This document shows positions 8,071 to 17,704 of a DNA stretch of 39,958 bases, piece by piece. Position 1 is the first letter of the stretch; the number at the start of each line of letters is the position of its first letter. The position numbers and the translations under genes are program-made. Under the pieces are notes generated by a model that saw only the letters and a list, made by a program, of their open reading frames with translations, did no database searches and had not been told where the DNA came from. Source of the stretch: Sedimentisphaerales bacterium (lineage in GTDB: Bacteria > Planctomycetota > Phycisphaerae > Sedimentisphaerales > SM23-30). The stretch covers positions 1-39,958 of the forward strand of contig JAFGSR010000163.1 in NCBI GenBank assembly GCA_016934515.1, written 5' to 3'.

Positions 8071-9037
8071 ACGAGACGAGCAGGAAAGTCAAGCGGAAAC
8101 GGTTACCGAGTCGGCGTCGGGGGAGTCGAACATTTTGGCTGAAGCGAGGCGGAGTCTGTTTATCGAGCGGTGCTGGAAGTTCGGGATAATAGGCGTTTTG
8201 TTTGTCTGGCTGTTTTATGATGAGACGGCTCGTCTGGTAGATCGGTGGGGAACGGCAACGGAATCGCACGGGATGCTGATACCGGCGTTTAGTCTGTATT
8301 TTGTTTATCTGAAGCGTAGGCAGTTGGCCCAAATAAAAGGGCGTTGGAGTTTAATCGGGCTGGGGGTGATGATTTTCAGCATATGGATTTACCTATACAG
8401 TTTTTTTATGGGATTTTCCTATCCGCGATCAATAGCGATGATAATTATGCTGGGAGGTATTGTGTTATTTTTGGGAGGTTGGCAGATAATACGTTTGGTG
8501 TGGCTGCCGATTTTGTTTTTGCTTTTTGCGATTCCTTTGCCGGTGCGTTTGTATTATGAGATTTCCATGCCGATGCGAGAAATGGCGTCGATGGTGGCGG
8601 CGGCGATTTTGAACATGCTTCCGAATATTGATTGCGAAGCGACGGGAGTGGTTATTCACGGTACGCATCTGGGAGAGGATATTAGCCTGAACGTGGCAGA
8701 GGCGTGCAGTGGAATGCGATTGTTGCGGGCGTTTGTGGCGTTAAGCGTGGCGATGGCCTATTTGGAATATCGTCCAATTTTACACCGGGTAATATTGTTG
8801 GTTAGTTCAGTGCCGATAGCGGTATTTTGTAATATGCTGCGGGTGCTGTTGACCGGTTTGATTTATATTTATGTGGGCAAGGAATACGCCACGGGGACGT
8901 TGCATTCGGGATTGGGGATATTGATGCTGGTGGTGGCGTTTAGTTTGTATGGATTGATTACCTGGGTATTGAATCGGATATATGTTGAGGAGGACCATGA
9001 GGAAGAGGGGATATTGGTGGTTAAGAGGGGGGAGTGA
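8063..9037 (+). CDS. Exosortase (transmembrane cysteine transpeptidase)
   Basis: Exosortases cut and transfer PEP-CTERM proteins at the cytoplasmic membrane during surface delivery. The 324-residue protein has about eight hydrophobic helices and the three catalytic elements of the family: Cys215 in AEACSGMR, Arg260 in NMLRV, and His281 in TLHSG. An N-terminal polar tail of about 35 residues precedes the first helix, and a charged tail follows the last. The start at 8063 is chosen as the first ATG in frame; a TTG at 8033 would add ten residues and has no better site. The EpsI-like gene follows after a repeat-filled gap, and a candidate substrate with a PEP-CTERM tail is encoded at 38101-38742. 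The subtype cannot be assigned by eye. Confidence 0.9.
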   Translation: MVERDEQESQAETVTESASGESNILAEARRSLFIERCWKFGIIGVLFVWLFYDETARLVDRWGTATESHGMLIPAFSLYFVYLKRRQLAQIKGRWSLIGLGVMIFSIWIYLYSFFMGFSYPRSIAMIIMLGGIVLFLGGWQIIRLVWLPILFLLFAIPLPVRLYYEISMPMREMASMVAAAILNMLPNIDCEATGVVIHGTHLGEDISLNVAEACSGMRLLRAFVALSVAMAYLEYRPILHRVILLVSSVPIAVFCNMLRVLLTGLIYIYVGKEYATGTLHSGLGILMLVVAFSLYGLITWVLNRIYVEEDHEEEGILVVKRGE

Positions 9038-9360
9038 GGAGAAGAAAGCCTGAAGCCTGAAGCCTGAAGGATGAGAAGAAAGCCTGAAGACTGAAGCCTG
9101 AAGGATGAAGTTAAGAATTAAGACCCAGAGGGAAGAAAGCCTGCTCGCCGCCGCGAAGCGCTTTGGCGTAGCGGGGAAGGATGAAGCCTGAAGCCTGAAG
9201 AGAAGTTCAAAATCCTAGGGTTCAGGTTTTAGGATTCAGGGTCCAGGGTGAATGACGAAGTATTCAGTTACAAGGATAATGATAAAATACTGGATGTCCG
9301 ATCAAGTCGGGCATGACAAGTCGGAGTGGAAGTGGTTATTTGTGTGAGTAGTTACAAATT
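9038..9360. repeat. Repeat-filled gap between exosortase and EpsI genes
   Basis: No gene is seen here. From 9041 to 9110 and again at 9181-9200 the sequence is a run of degenerate GCCTGAA/CTGAAG units about 7 bases long. At 9202-9250 there are CAGG/TTAGG phrases, and at 9295-9313 a hairpin (TGTCCGA, loop TCAAG, TCGGGCA). The same CTGAAG family recurs inverted at 39247-39297. Confidence 0.75.
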
Positions 9361-10134
9361 ATGAACGAATATGTATTAAAGCCATTGGGGCGGATATTTC
9401 GGCAGCGGGCGTTTTTGGTATGTGTACTGCTGTTGGCGGTGTTGGCTGGTGGTATGCAGTTGACGGCGGATAAGCTGAAGCTGCATTTCCGTAAGGAGCC
9501 GATTACATTGCAGAAGTCGCTGGATGATATGAGTAAGAGCAGGTTGTATCCCTATCGGGTAGTAAGCGAAGAGAAGATTAAAAACAAAGAGGTGGAAGAG
9601 GAGTTGGGGACTGAGGATTATATTCAATGGGTATTGGAGGATACGAGTGTAGAGAAGTCAGATCCGGCCCGTCATGCGATGTTGTTTGTGACCTATTATA
9701 CGGGTAATCCAGACAAGGTGCCGCATGTTCCGGACTGGTGTTATACGGGTGGAGGTGGAATTATTGAAGCCAAGAAGAATACGTCAATAACGGTGCCGGG
9801 CATTGGTTTGGAAGCTGAAGGAGATCGTCTTGGGGTGAGGGTGCTGGAGATATCGGTTCCGGGCGGATTGGAAGGTCGCAAGCAAAAGCGGGTGATATAC
9901 TTTTTCAGTGTGAACGGTCAATATCGCTGTGAGCGAAACGCGGTGAGGCGGGTGCAGAACAACTGGCGAGATAAATACGCATATTTCAGTAAGGTGGAAT
10001 TGCTTTTTGGTGGCGAGCGGAAGATTAGTTATGAGGAGTCACTGGCGGCGGCGGAGAAACTGGCCCGGGTAGTGGTGCCGTTGTTGTATTCGGAGCACTG
10101 GCCGGTGTGGAAGAAGTTGGAAGTTTCGAAATAA
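9361..10134 (+). CDS. EpsI-like exosortase-associated protein
   Basis: The 257-residue protein has one N-terminal membrane helix (about 17-34) and an extracytoplasmic domain. The segment VTYYTGNPDKVPHVPDWCYTGGG (about 110-132), with His122 and Cys127, matches the conserved core of the EpsI family, which is found fused to or beside exosortases. EpsI proteins are needed for exopolysaccharide or PEP-CTERM pathways, but their chemistry is not settled. The gene lies directly after the exosortase gene, and 71 bases separate it from the preferred start of the giant TPR gene. No strong ribosome site precedes the ATG. The family assignment is good; the exact role is an inference from its neighbours. 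Confidence 0.8.
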   Translation: MNEYVLKPLGRIFRQRAFLVCVLLLAVLAGGMQLTADKLKLHFRKEPITLQKSLDDMSKSRLYPYRVVSEEKIKNKEVEEELGTEDYIQWVLEDTSVEKSDPARHAMLFVTYYTGNPDKVPHVPDWCYTGGGGIIEAKKNTSITVPGIGLEAEGDRLGVRVLEISVPGGLEGRKQKRVIYFFSVNGQYRCERNAVRRVQNNWRDKYAYFSKVELLFGGERKISYEESLAAAEKLARVVVPLLYSEHWPVWKKLEVSK

Positions 10135-10205
10135 GATTAAGTACTGATAGCCCCAGTGATGGGCGGAAGAAGTTAGTTGTTGTAGAAAACGGGAGTAAAA
10201 AAGTA

Positions 10206-13200
10206 ATGGCCAAGAAGCGTTTGAATACTAAGTTGCTGTTGATTTTGCTGGTTTTGTTTTTAGTGGTGGGAGTTATCGGAGGGGTAGCAGCCTGGAAATA
10301 TAGGTTTAAGGATCCATTGCCGTTCAAGGCGGAGGGTGAGAAATTATACGTTGAAGCCAAGGCGATGCTGGCGGAAAATCAGAAGAAGGCGGAGCAGGTT
10401 GCAGATCCGGAAGAATCATATAATCTGCTAAAAGAGCTGAATGAAGAAACATATAATAAGACAATAGAAGAGTGCTATAAAGCATATGCCAATGTTGTGC
10501 GCTATGCGCGGAAAAGGCGTGAGTTGCGTAAAGAGGCGTTGAGTACGCTGGCGGATATATATTTGGAGCAGGGGGTATATAGTGGTGCGCGTAAAGCGTT
10601 GGAGCAGATTGTGCTTTTGGAGACGGACAATTATTCTGCGCGTCGTAAGCTGTCGGAATTTGATTATGATTTGGCACAGAACATGTACCGGAGTCAATGG
10701 CACGTGGTTTGGCCGCCGGTGAAGGAAAGTGGCGGTCGATTGATAGAGTTGAAAAAGGACGATGTATATGGCTATATACTTAAGGCGCATAGTATGCTGC
10801 AATTAGCAGAGGTGGGAGTGTCGGATATTAAAGAGGTGCGTCAGGAAGTTGAGCAGTTGTTGGAGAAGATATTTGAGTTGGATGAGAAGAATGTATCGGG
10901 TTATATGTTACGGGCGAAGCTGGCGATGTCTGAATTGTGGTCGGCAGGCGAGCAGGTTGACAGGGAGGCCCTTTATCGTCAGGGGGAGGCTTATCTTCGG
11001 GAGGCGATTGAGAAGAATCCGGCCGATATGAAGGCGTGTGAGAATTTGTTGGATATGGTATTGCTGGCGGAATTGCAGGAAAGCTATCGTAATTGGAAGA
11101 CTGAGCAGGATGAAATATTACGAGCGGAACTGGAGCAGGAATATATCAAGAAGCGTCAGGCGGTATTGGCAGAGATTGATATTTTTATAGAGCGATTTCC
11201 CGAGGTTAGTAAATTTTATGTGATTCGGGGCAGAGTAATCCAGGCTGGGGCTCGAACGGCAGATGATTTGATACCGGCGATTGAAATGTATGAGCAGGCT
11301 TTAGCGAAAGACGGGCGTAACAGTGAGGTAATTCTTGGTTTGGCGCAACTTTATCGGGTGCGTGCGGACTTGTCGGAGGAAGGTCAGGAAATTTATTTAC
11401 GGGTGTACGATTTGCTTCGGCGTGGATTATTTTTGTCGGACGCGGTGGATATTCAGTGGGGGCCTCGAAGCAACATTTTGAACGGAGTCCGATTGGGGAT
11501 GATGCAGTTGATGATCGATGTCAGTGCCCGGTTGGCGAATTTAAGTGAAGATGAGCAATCCCAGGCGAGATATCTTGGCTCGGCCAAGAAATTTTACGGT
11601 GAGTTGGAAGACAGGATTGGAGAGAACAATGCGGTCACGAAATTTTCTGCGGGGATGATAGCCTGGGCGGAAGGAGAGAAGAAGCAGGCCATTCGGTATT
11701 TGTATCAGGCGGATGATATGTATCAAATGCAGGGTCAGGTTGACGGACGATTGAAGATTATGCTTTACCGGGTATTGCGAGACACGCAATATGTGGCGTT
11801 GGCAGTGGAATATGGAATGGCGGGTTTAAGTGGAGGCCAATTTTCCGATCGAACAGGTGTTGAGTTGATGGAGACCATGGTCAGGCTGCCGGGCGCGATG
11901 ATAATGAACGAGCTTTTGGCGTTTATTGAGGTTTATAATGATTTGGCGGCGGCGGAGAATCCATATATTGAGCGGGTATCAATAGTCAAGGCCCAGGCTT
12001 TGGTCAGGTTGGGTCGTTTGGAGGAAGCGCGTGAGGTACTGGCGGGTTTGGGGGAAAGTGATGAGGATTTGAGAATACTTCGTGCGCAGGTTCTGGATAA
12101 AGTTGAAGACCGGGTTTTGATGATTGAAAAATTGATTAAGGAAAAGCCTGCTGATCCGGTGTTGGTTGATATATTGAGTAATTATTATCTTAGTCAGGCG
12201 AGTAAGGATCCGTCATATTATGGCAAAGCACTAGCGACAATAAATGCGGCCCTGGAGGTGGAGCCGGAAAACACGGAATATATTTTTAGCAAGCTGGTGC
12301 TGGAGGAGCCTGATCCGAACAATATCAGTGTTGATCGTATGTCAGAGTTGAAAGTGCAGAGTTTGGAGCAAATTAAATTGCCCTACGAGCGTGCCCTGCA
12401 GATTGGGCGATTTTATTTGCGTCGAGGGAATAGCTATTCAGCTGATGGTAATCAGGCCCAGGCGGTGATTTGGTGGAGGAAAGCAAAAGAGCAATTTTCC
12501 CAGGCGCGTTCTTTGCGTCAGGATGACATTACGGTGTTGCGTGGATTATTTGGAGTGGTTTTGAAGTTGGAGGAATGGGACGAGGCGCAGGAGTTGATAG
12601 GCGTAGCGGGCAAGATGGCGGAATCCGACGTGCAGTTATTTGAGGGAGACTTCAAAACTTCGCGTGCGATGGCCAATGAGGCCAAGGCTGCGGAGCTGGA
12701 AGAAGCCGGCAATAGTGTCGAGGCGAACCGTCTTCGAGAAGAGGCCCAGAATTTGTGGTCGGATGCGATAGATCGCATGGATAGATACCTACAGGAGAAT
12801 CCGCTATCGTCGGATATTCATACTGCTCTTGCCCAGGCATGTTTTAAGCTGCAGCGTTATGATAAGGCTTTGGAACACGCCCAAAAGGCGGTTCAGCAGG
12901 ACAAATATGATTTGCGGAGTAATTTGTTATTAGCTGGTCAACTGCATTATCGCAATCTTCGGGCGGGGCTCGAGAATCTTACGCAAGCGCAGGTGATTGA
13001 AATGGCGCAATTGTTGGACAGGATTGCCCAGATTAATTCCCGGAATGAGACGGTATTGAAATATCGTGTGGTTTATTATCCGAAATTGCTGGCTTTTCAG
13101 ATGGGGAATTATGAGCAGATGCAGGGATTGACCGATGAAGACCGTGTTCGGATATTGGCCAATTTCGAAAAAATACATAACATGACGGTCAGCAGTTGTC

Positions 13201-15272
13201 GGGAATTAATAAAAATGAATCCTGCCGAGGAAATGAATTGGCAGGCGTTGGCGGACGTGATCTATCAATATGCTCAGTTGATATCGGATAGTACGCGGAA
13301 GCAGGAATTGTACGAACAAACGGAGGGGATTTACAAAGAAGCGTTAGAGAAGAATCCTGATTCTCAGAGGTTGGCGCAGGCCTACCGGAAGTTTCTGGAT
13401 GAAATAGGCAGGACCGGTGAAGTGGAAAAGATGTTGTTGAGCGAATATACCAACCAGACCGGTGAGCCGAAGCAGCAGGCCCGATTAAAACTGGCGGGAT
13501 TATATTACCGGCATAATCTTTTTGAGCCTGCCGAGCGGTATTTGAAGGAGTTTCTGGAGCAGGAGCCGGATAATGTTCAAGCGGCGGGTCTGTTGGCCGA
13601 GGTTTATGCTAAAACGGGAAATATGGAAAAAAGCGTAGAGTTGTTGAGTAAATATCGTACGGAGCACAAGAACGGCGAAATGTTGGTTTGGCGTGAGATA
13701 GAATTGTTGCTGCAACTAAAGCGTTTGGAAGAGGCTGAGCAGTTATTGGACGGAATGAAAGATAAGGACCAGGACAAAAAATATTATTTGTTGTTGAGCA
13801 GTCAGTTGGAGCGTTCCCGGGCGAATTATGTTAAGGCGGTGGAATATGCGGATCAGTTACTGTTGCGGGAACCGGGAAATATAAACGCATTAATGGCGAA
13901 GGCGGAAGCTTTATATTATGATAAAAGACTTACGGAGGCGGAGGATTGTTTGAAGCAAGCGCGAGCGGCCCTTCCGGTGAACAGTAACCAGGGGCGAACG
14001 ATGCTTTCAATGGTTTACTGGTCTCAGGGCAATCGAGATGCAGCATTGGCGGAATTGGAAGCGGGGCTGAAACAGGATCCTGGTGCAACTGATATTCGTA
14101 GGCGTTTGATTCAGTTGTTGTGGGCGGATAAGCGGATGGATGAGTTGGAAAGAGTTTATGCGGAAACGATAAAACTTTATCCAAAAGACTATACAATTTA
14201 TGTTGAAGCGGCGGAAGCTTTGGCGCGTCAGGGTGATGAACAGCGTAAAAAAGGATTGAATCGGATAGCTTCTAATCTCTATAAAAAAGCTATGGGGTAC
14301 ATGGACCAAGCGTTACAGTTGAGTAATGAACAGAAAAAAGACGTGCGAAAAGTTCTAATCAGTAATATAGACATTTTAATGCGAGCTGGAGGCCAACCGC
14401 AGTATGAGCGAGCATTATCGTTAGCGAATCAGGGATTAGGATTTGATCCGAAAGACATAATGATGATGGTCAAGAAATCCGAAGCCCTTTATGGATTGGC
14501 CCGGAAACCGGAAGCATTATCAGTATATGAGCAGGCCTTGGCGTTGGCAGGAGAAGACGTCAGTGCCAGCGGATATGTATTGAGTCGGGCGGTTAAAGTT
14601 GCCGATCCGGCGCAACTGATAAGCTGGTGCAATCAGAAGCTAGCCGAACGTCCTGACTGGGTGATAATGCGTTTGGTATTGGCGAATCTGTATATAAGCC
14701 AGGGTGATCGGCAAAAACAGATCGATGAATTGGAAGCGGCCAGAGCAAAAGCTCCGGAAAAATATTTTTATGCTATTGATCAGCAGTTGGCAATTTCGTA
14801 TGAGTTAACGGGTCAGCACGATAAATCTATCGCCTGTTACCGGTCGCTGCTGGAAGCAACCCCGGACAATTCCCAGATAATGAATAATTTGGCCTATAGT
14901 CTGTTTCGTTCGGGTGGCCACGAAGAGGAGGCGGTAAAATTGGCGGAAAAAGCCTACCAACTGGCTAATAATGTTCCTGACATAATGGACACGTACGCCA
15001 TTGTGTTATTGGGCAATAAGGATTATGACCGGGCGGTGCTGGTGTCTCGTCAGGCGATACAGGAACTCCAGCGTCAGGGGGAGGAAGTGCGGGCGGAATA
15101 TTTGCTTCGTTTGGGCCAGGGGCTTGCCGGTCAGGGCAACAAGAATCAGGCGATGGAGCAATACCAGGAGGCTTTACAGCAAATGTCAATGGGGCACTTT
15201 AACGAAGGTGAAGCTTCATTGCGTGAACAAATAATGTCAGCGATGGAATCGCTTGATACTGAACAGCAGTAA
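10206..15272 (+). CDS. Giant membrane-anchored TPR protein of the exosortase cluster
   Basis: This 1688-residue protein has a short basic N-terminus, one membrane helix (about residues 9-28) and then tetratricopeptide-type helix pairs along almost its whole length. Recurrent TPR signatures include ALAQACFKLQRYDKALEHAQKA, LAEVYAKTGNMEKSVELL and MNNLAYSLFRSGGHEEEAVKLAEKAY. TPR proteins hold partners together; long ones of the PrsT type are common in PEP-CTERM/exopolysaccharide loci, where they are thought to help assemble the export machinery. The start at 10206 has GGGAG 10 bases upstream and begins just before the membrane helix. A GTG at 10107 inside the EpsI-like gene would add 33 residues and is less likely. 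There is no lipobox, unlike typical PrsT. The partner proteins are unknown. Confidence 0.8.
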   Translation: MAKKRLNTKLLLILLVLFLVVGVIGGVAAWKYRFKDPLPFKAEGEKLYVEAKAMLAENQKKAEQVADPEESYNLLKELNEETYNKTIEECYKAYANVVRYARKRRELRKEALSTLADIYLEQGVYSGARKALEQIVLLETDNYSARRKLSEFDYDLAQNMYRSQWHVVWPPVKESGGRLIELKKDDVYGYILKAHSMLQLAEVGVSDIKEVRQEVEQLLEKIFELDEKNVSGYMLRAKLAMSELWSAGEQVDREALYRQGEAYLREAIEKNPADMKACENLLDMVLLAELQESYRNWKTEQDEILRAELEQEYIKKRQAVLAEIDIFIERFPEVSKFYVIRGRVIQAGARTADDLIPAIEMYEQALAKDGRNSEVILGLAQLYRVRADLSEEGQEIYLRVYDLLRRGLFLSDAVDIQWGPRSNILNGVRLGMMQLMIDVSARLANLSEDEQSQARYLGSAKKFYGELEDRIGENNAVTKFSAGMIAWAEGEKKQAIRYLYQADDMYQMQGQVDGRLKIMLYRVLRDTQYVALAVEYGMAGLSGGQFSDRTGVELMETMVRLPGAMIMNELLAFIEVYNDLAAAENPYIERVSIVKAQALVRLGRLEEAREVLAGLGESDEDLRILRAQVLDKVEDRVLMIEKLIKEKPADPVLVDILSNYYLSQASKDPSYYGKALATINAALEVEPENTEYIFSKLVLEEPDPNNISVDRMSELKVQSLEQIKLPYERALQIGRFYLRRGNSYSADGNQAQAVIWWRKAKEQFSQARSLRQDDITVLRGLFGVVLKLEEWDEAQELIGVAGKMAESDVQLFEGDFKTSRAMANEAKAAELEEAGNSVEANRLREEAQNLWSDAIDRMDRYLQENPLSSDIHTALAQACFKLQRYDKALEHAQKAVQQDKYDLRSNLLLAGQLHYRNLRAGLENLTQAQVIEMAQLLDRIAQINSRNETVLKYRVVYYPKLLAFQMGNYEQMQGLTDEDRVRILANFEKIHNMTVSSCRELIKMNPAEEMNWQALADVIYQYAQLISDSTRKQELYEQTEGIYKEALEKNPDSQRLAQAYRKFLDEIGRTGEVEKMLLSEYTNQTGEPKQQARLKLAGLYYRHNLFEPAERYLKEFLEQEPDNVQAAGLLAEVYAKTGNMEKSVELLSKYRTEHKNGEMLVWREIELLLQLKRLEEAEQLLDGMKDKDQDKKYYLLLSSQLERSRANYVKAVEYADQLLLREPGNINALMAKAEALYYDKRLTEAEDCLKQARAALPVNSNQGRTMLSMVYWSQGNRDAALAELEAGLKQDPGATDIRRRLIQLLWADKRMDELERVYAETIKLYPKDYTIYVEAAEALARQGDEQRKKGLNRIASNLYKKAMGYMDQALQLSNEQKKDVRKVLISNIDILMRAGGQPQYERALSLANQGLGFDPKDIMMMVKKSEALYGLARKPEALSVYEQALALAGEDVSASGYVLSRAVKVADPAQLISWCNQKLAERPDWVIMRLVLANLYISQGDRQKQIDELEAARAKAPEKYFYAIDQQLAISYELTGQHDKSIACYRSLLEATPDNSQIMNNLAYSLFRSGGHEEEAVKLAEKAYQLANNVPDIMDTYAIVLLGNKDYDRAVLVSRQAIQELQRQGEEVRAEYLLRLGQGLAGQGNKNQAMEQYQEALQQMSMGHFNEGEASLREQIMSAMESLDTEQQ

Positions 15273-15373
15273 TTACACAAACTGAGCGATGGTCGGTTTG
15301 AGTTATTTAAATCGTCCGGTTTTCGTTGTAGCTAACGGGAAATTATACTACTTGAATAAATGAGGAAATAATC

Positions 15374-17632
15374 GTGAGCAGACAAATGTCATTACCAGCG
15401 GGAATGGATAAATTAATGGCTCGGAAAATATCGCCGACAGCGGCATCGTCGGCGGGGACGACATTTACGTTTCACGAAGTAGTCGGGATGCTTCGTCGGC
15501 GGATGTGGTTGATTATCATTTTGACGGTTCTGATGACCGTTATATTTGGGGTAGTTTGTTTTTTCTGGCAGCGTACCAATCCAAAATACACATCGACAGG
15601 ATTGATTCGTTGTAATATGCCTGGTCAGGAAAATATTTTATTGGGAATTTCCCCGATTATGCGGTCGGATATTATATCGCTGCAAACTCAGAACCAGGCG
15701 ATGTTTTTGGGAAGTGAATATTTCCTCAGTCAGGTGCTGCGTAATCGGGATAAAATAAAAAGTACGGACTGGTATAAACAGAGACAGGACGATCCGGGAA
15801 AGCCTATACGAGATTTGGGTAAAAGTTTTACCGCCAGTCCCGGACGCAACACCCAATTTGTTCAAGTCTATATGCAGGCCAACAGCAAAGTTGAAGCCAA
15901 GGTGATACTGGATGAGATACTGGAGCAGTTTCGCCAGACAATGAAAGATAATGCTGAAGGAGATGCCCGGGCCAAATTGCAGACATTGAATAATGAGAAA
16001 AATAAGCTTGATAGGGAGATTCTGAGCAAGAAAGGGAATTTAGCTACTTTACGAGAACAGGCCAATGTTCCCGGAGGTCTGGAAAGAAGCGGCGGCGGAA
16101 TGGTGATGGAGGAGTTAAGAGCGATTATGCTTGAAAAACTTACTTTAGAAGCCCAGATAAAGAAAACTATGCTTGATCTGCAGACTTTGCAGAAAGAGGT
16201 TCAGGATAATGGGGTTTCCGGAGCGGTCACGGCCGCTATTAATAATGATCCGACGGTATTGCGTTATCAAGCACAATTGATGGCCTTTCAGACTCATCTT
16301 GATGGTTTGATGGATCGTTTAGGGCCTGAGCATCAGGAAGTTCAGAAGATCCGCACTTTAATGGATAGTATTAGTGAGCAGATTCGTCAACGTGAACTGC
16401 AGTTACAGCAGCAATATTCCAATGTCGAGCAAACTATGCTGGAAAAGGAAATTGCATCCCTTCAGGCCGAATATGAAAGAGTTGCTGCACAGCACGAGGC
16501 ACTTTTGTCGCGGCAAAGCGATGTTGATAAAAAGAGGGCGGAATATATTCAGTTGCAGGCAGAAATTGAGGATATGCAACAGCGTGTTGAAAGGTTTGAC
16601 GATCAGATTAACGGGTATCAGATGAGGCTTGATAATCCCAAGTTGGAAGCCGATGTTGAAAGCCGCGGTACCGAACCGCGGTTTATCAGTTTTCCCCGCT
16701 ATGAAATGTTTATTCCCGGCGGCATATTTCTGGGTATTATGTTATCGCTGGGACTGGTATTTCTGTTGGAATTCCTGGACGATTCAATTAAAACTCCCAG
16801 TGATATTGTTAAACATCTGCATGTTCCAATGCTGGGGATGGTGCCGGAATATAACGAATTGGATAGAGATGACGTTGAAATTGCCAAGATAACATATATA
16901 CATCCCCAGGCAATGATAAGTGAGTCCTTCCGTCAGATCAGAACTAATCTTTACTATTCCGCCCCGGCGGAAAATATGCGAACTTTGCTGGTAACCAGTT
17001 GCTCTGCCGGGTGCGGCAAAACCTCTACCGTGGTTAATCTGGCGATTACCCTGGCCATGGAAGGTAAACGCGTTTTGGTTGTTGATGCCAATTTCCGCAA
17101 GTCAGCAATTAATCGTCTGTTCTCTCAAGAGGGTGCTCCGCGTGGTTTAAGCAATATTCTATCCGGTCAGAGTCCTGCCGCTGAAGCTATTCGCAAAACG
17201 GAGATTGAGGGGCTTGATGTTATGGATGCCGGGCCGGAGCCTCCCAATCCCTCAGTGCTGCTGAACAGTAAGCGGATGAAAACATTTATGGAAAGCCAAA
17301 AGAGTTATTACGATCATGTCATTATTGACGGGCCGCCGTCGTTGGTGGTTGCTGACGCGCGAATTTTGGCGGACTGGACCGATGGGACCATTATCGTAGT
17401 ACATGCCGGCGATACCTCTAGGGGAATTGTTCAGCGACTGATCCGGGAGTTGAGAACTGACAAGGTGCAGGTTCTGGGTGTGGTATTGAATAGTGTTCGG
17501 CCGCAAAAGGGTGGTTATTTCCGTAAGAGTTACGAAACCTATTATGATTACGTCGGTCATCGTGAAACTGCATCGGCTACACTTCCGGCAGGGAATGCGG
17601 GTAAGGATGTGGGTAATGAAAAGACATCCTAA
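15374..17632 (+). CDS. Wzc-like polysaccharide co-polymerase with tyrosine autokinase domain
   Basis: This inner-membrane protein would control chain length and export of the polysaccharide together with the Wza-like protein. It has a Wzz domain with the first membrane helix at about 46-65, long coiled coils at about 200-420 (Gln/Glu-rich), a Pro-rich second membrane segment (FIPGGIFLGIMLSLGLVFLL, about 446-465), then a BY-kinase domain. That domain shows Walker A (SAGCGKTS, 544-551), Walker A' (VLVVDANFRKS, 567-577) and Walker B (HVIIDGPPS, 648-656). A tyrosine cluster (Y715, 720, 723, 724, 726) near the C-terminus is the usual autophosphorylation site. The GTG start at 15374 has GAGG 8 bases upstream. 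At 752 residues it is a one-chain, proteobacterial-style arrangement. Confidence 0.93.
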   Translation: MSRQMSLPAGMDKLMARKISPTAASSAGTTFTFHEVVGMLRRRMWLIIILTVLMTVIFGVVCFFWQRTNPKYTSTGLIRCNMPGQENILLGISPIMRSDIISLQTQNQAMFLGSEYFLSQVLRNRDKIKSTDWYKQRQDDPGKPIRDLGKSFTASPGRNTQFVQVYMQANSKVEAKVILDEILEQFRQTMKDNAEGDARAKLQTLNNEKNKLDREILSKKGNLATLREQANVPGGLERSGGGMVMEELRAIMLEKLTLEAQIKKTMLDLQTLQKEVQDNGVSGAVTAAINNDPTVLRYQAQLMAFQTHLDGLMDRLGPEHQEVQKIRTLMDSISEQIRQRELQLQQQYSNVEQTMLEKEIASLQAEYERVAAQHEALLSRQSDVDKKRAEYIQLQAEIEDMQQRVERFDDQINGYQMRLDNPKLEADVESRGTEPRFISFPRYEMFIPGGIFLGIMLSLGLVFLLEFLDDSIKTPSDIVKHLHVPMLGMVPEYNELDRDDVEIAKITYIHPQAMISESFRQIRTNLYYSAPAENMRTLLVTSCSAGCGKTSTVVNLAITLAMEGKRVLVVDANFRKSAINRLFSQEGAPRGLSNILSGQSPAAEAIRKTEIEGLDVMDAGPEPPNPSVLLNSKRMKTFMESQKSYYDHVIIDGPPSLVVADARILADWTDGTIIVVHAGDTSRGIVQRLIRELRTDKVQVLGVVLNSVRPQKGGYFRKSYETYYDYVGHRETASATLPAGNAGKDVGNEKTS

Positions 17633-17704
17633 GCAAGGAGCAAGGCACTAATCAAGAATTAATCGCGTTTTACCTTAGCGACAACGAGAATTCAGGAGAG
17701 CAGC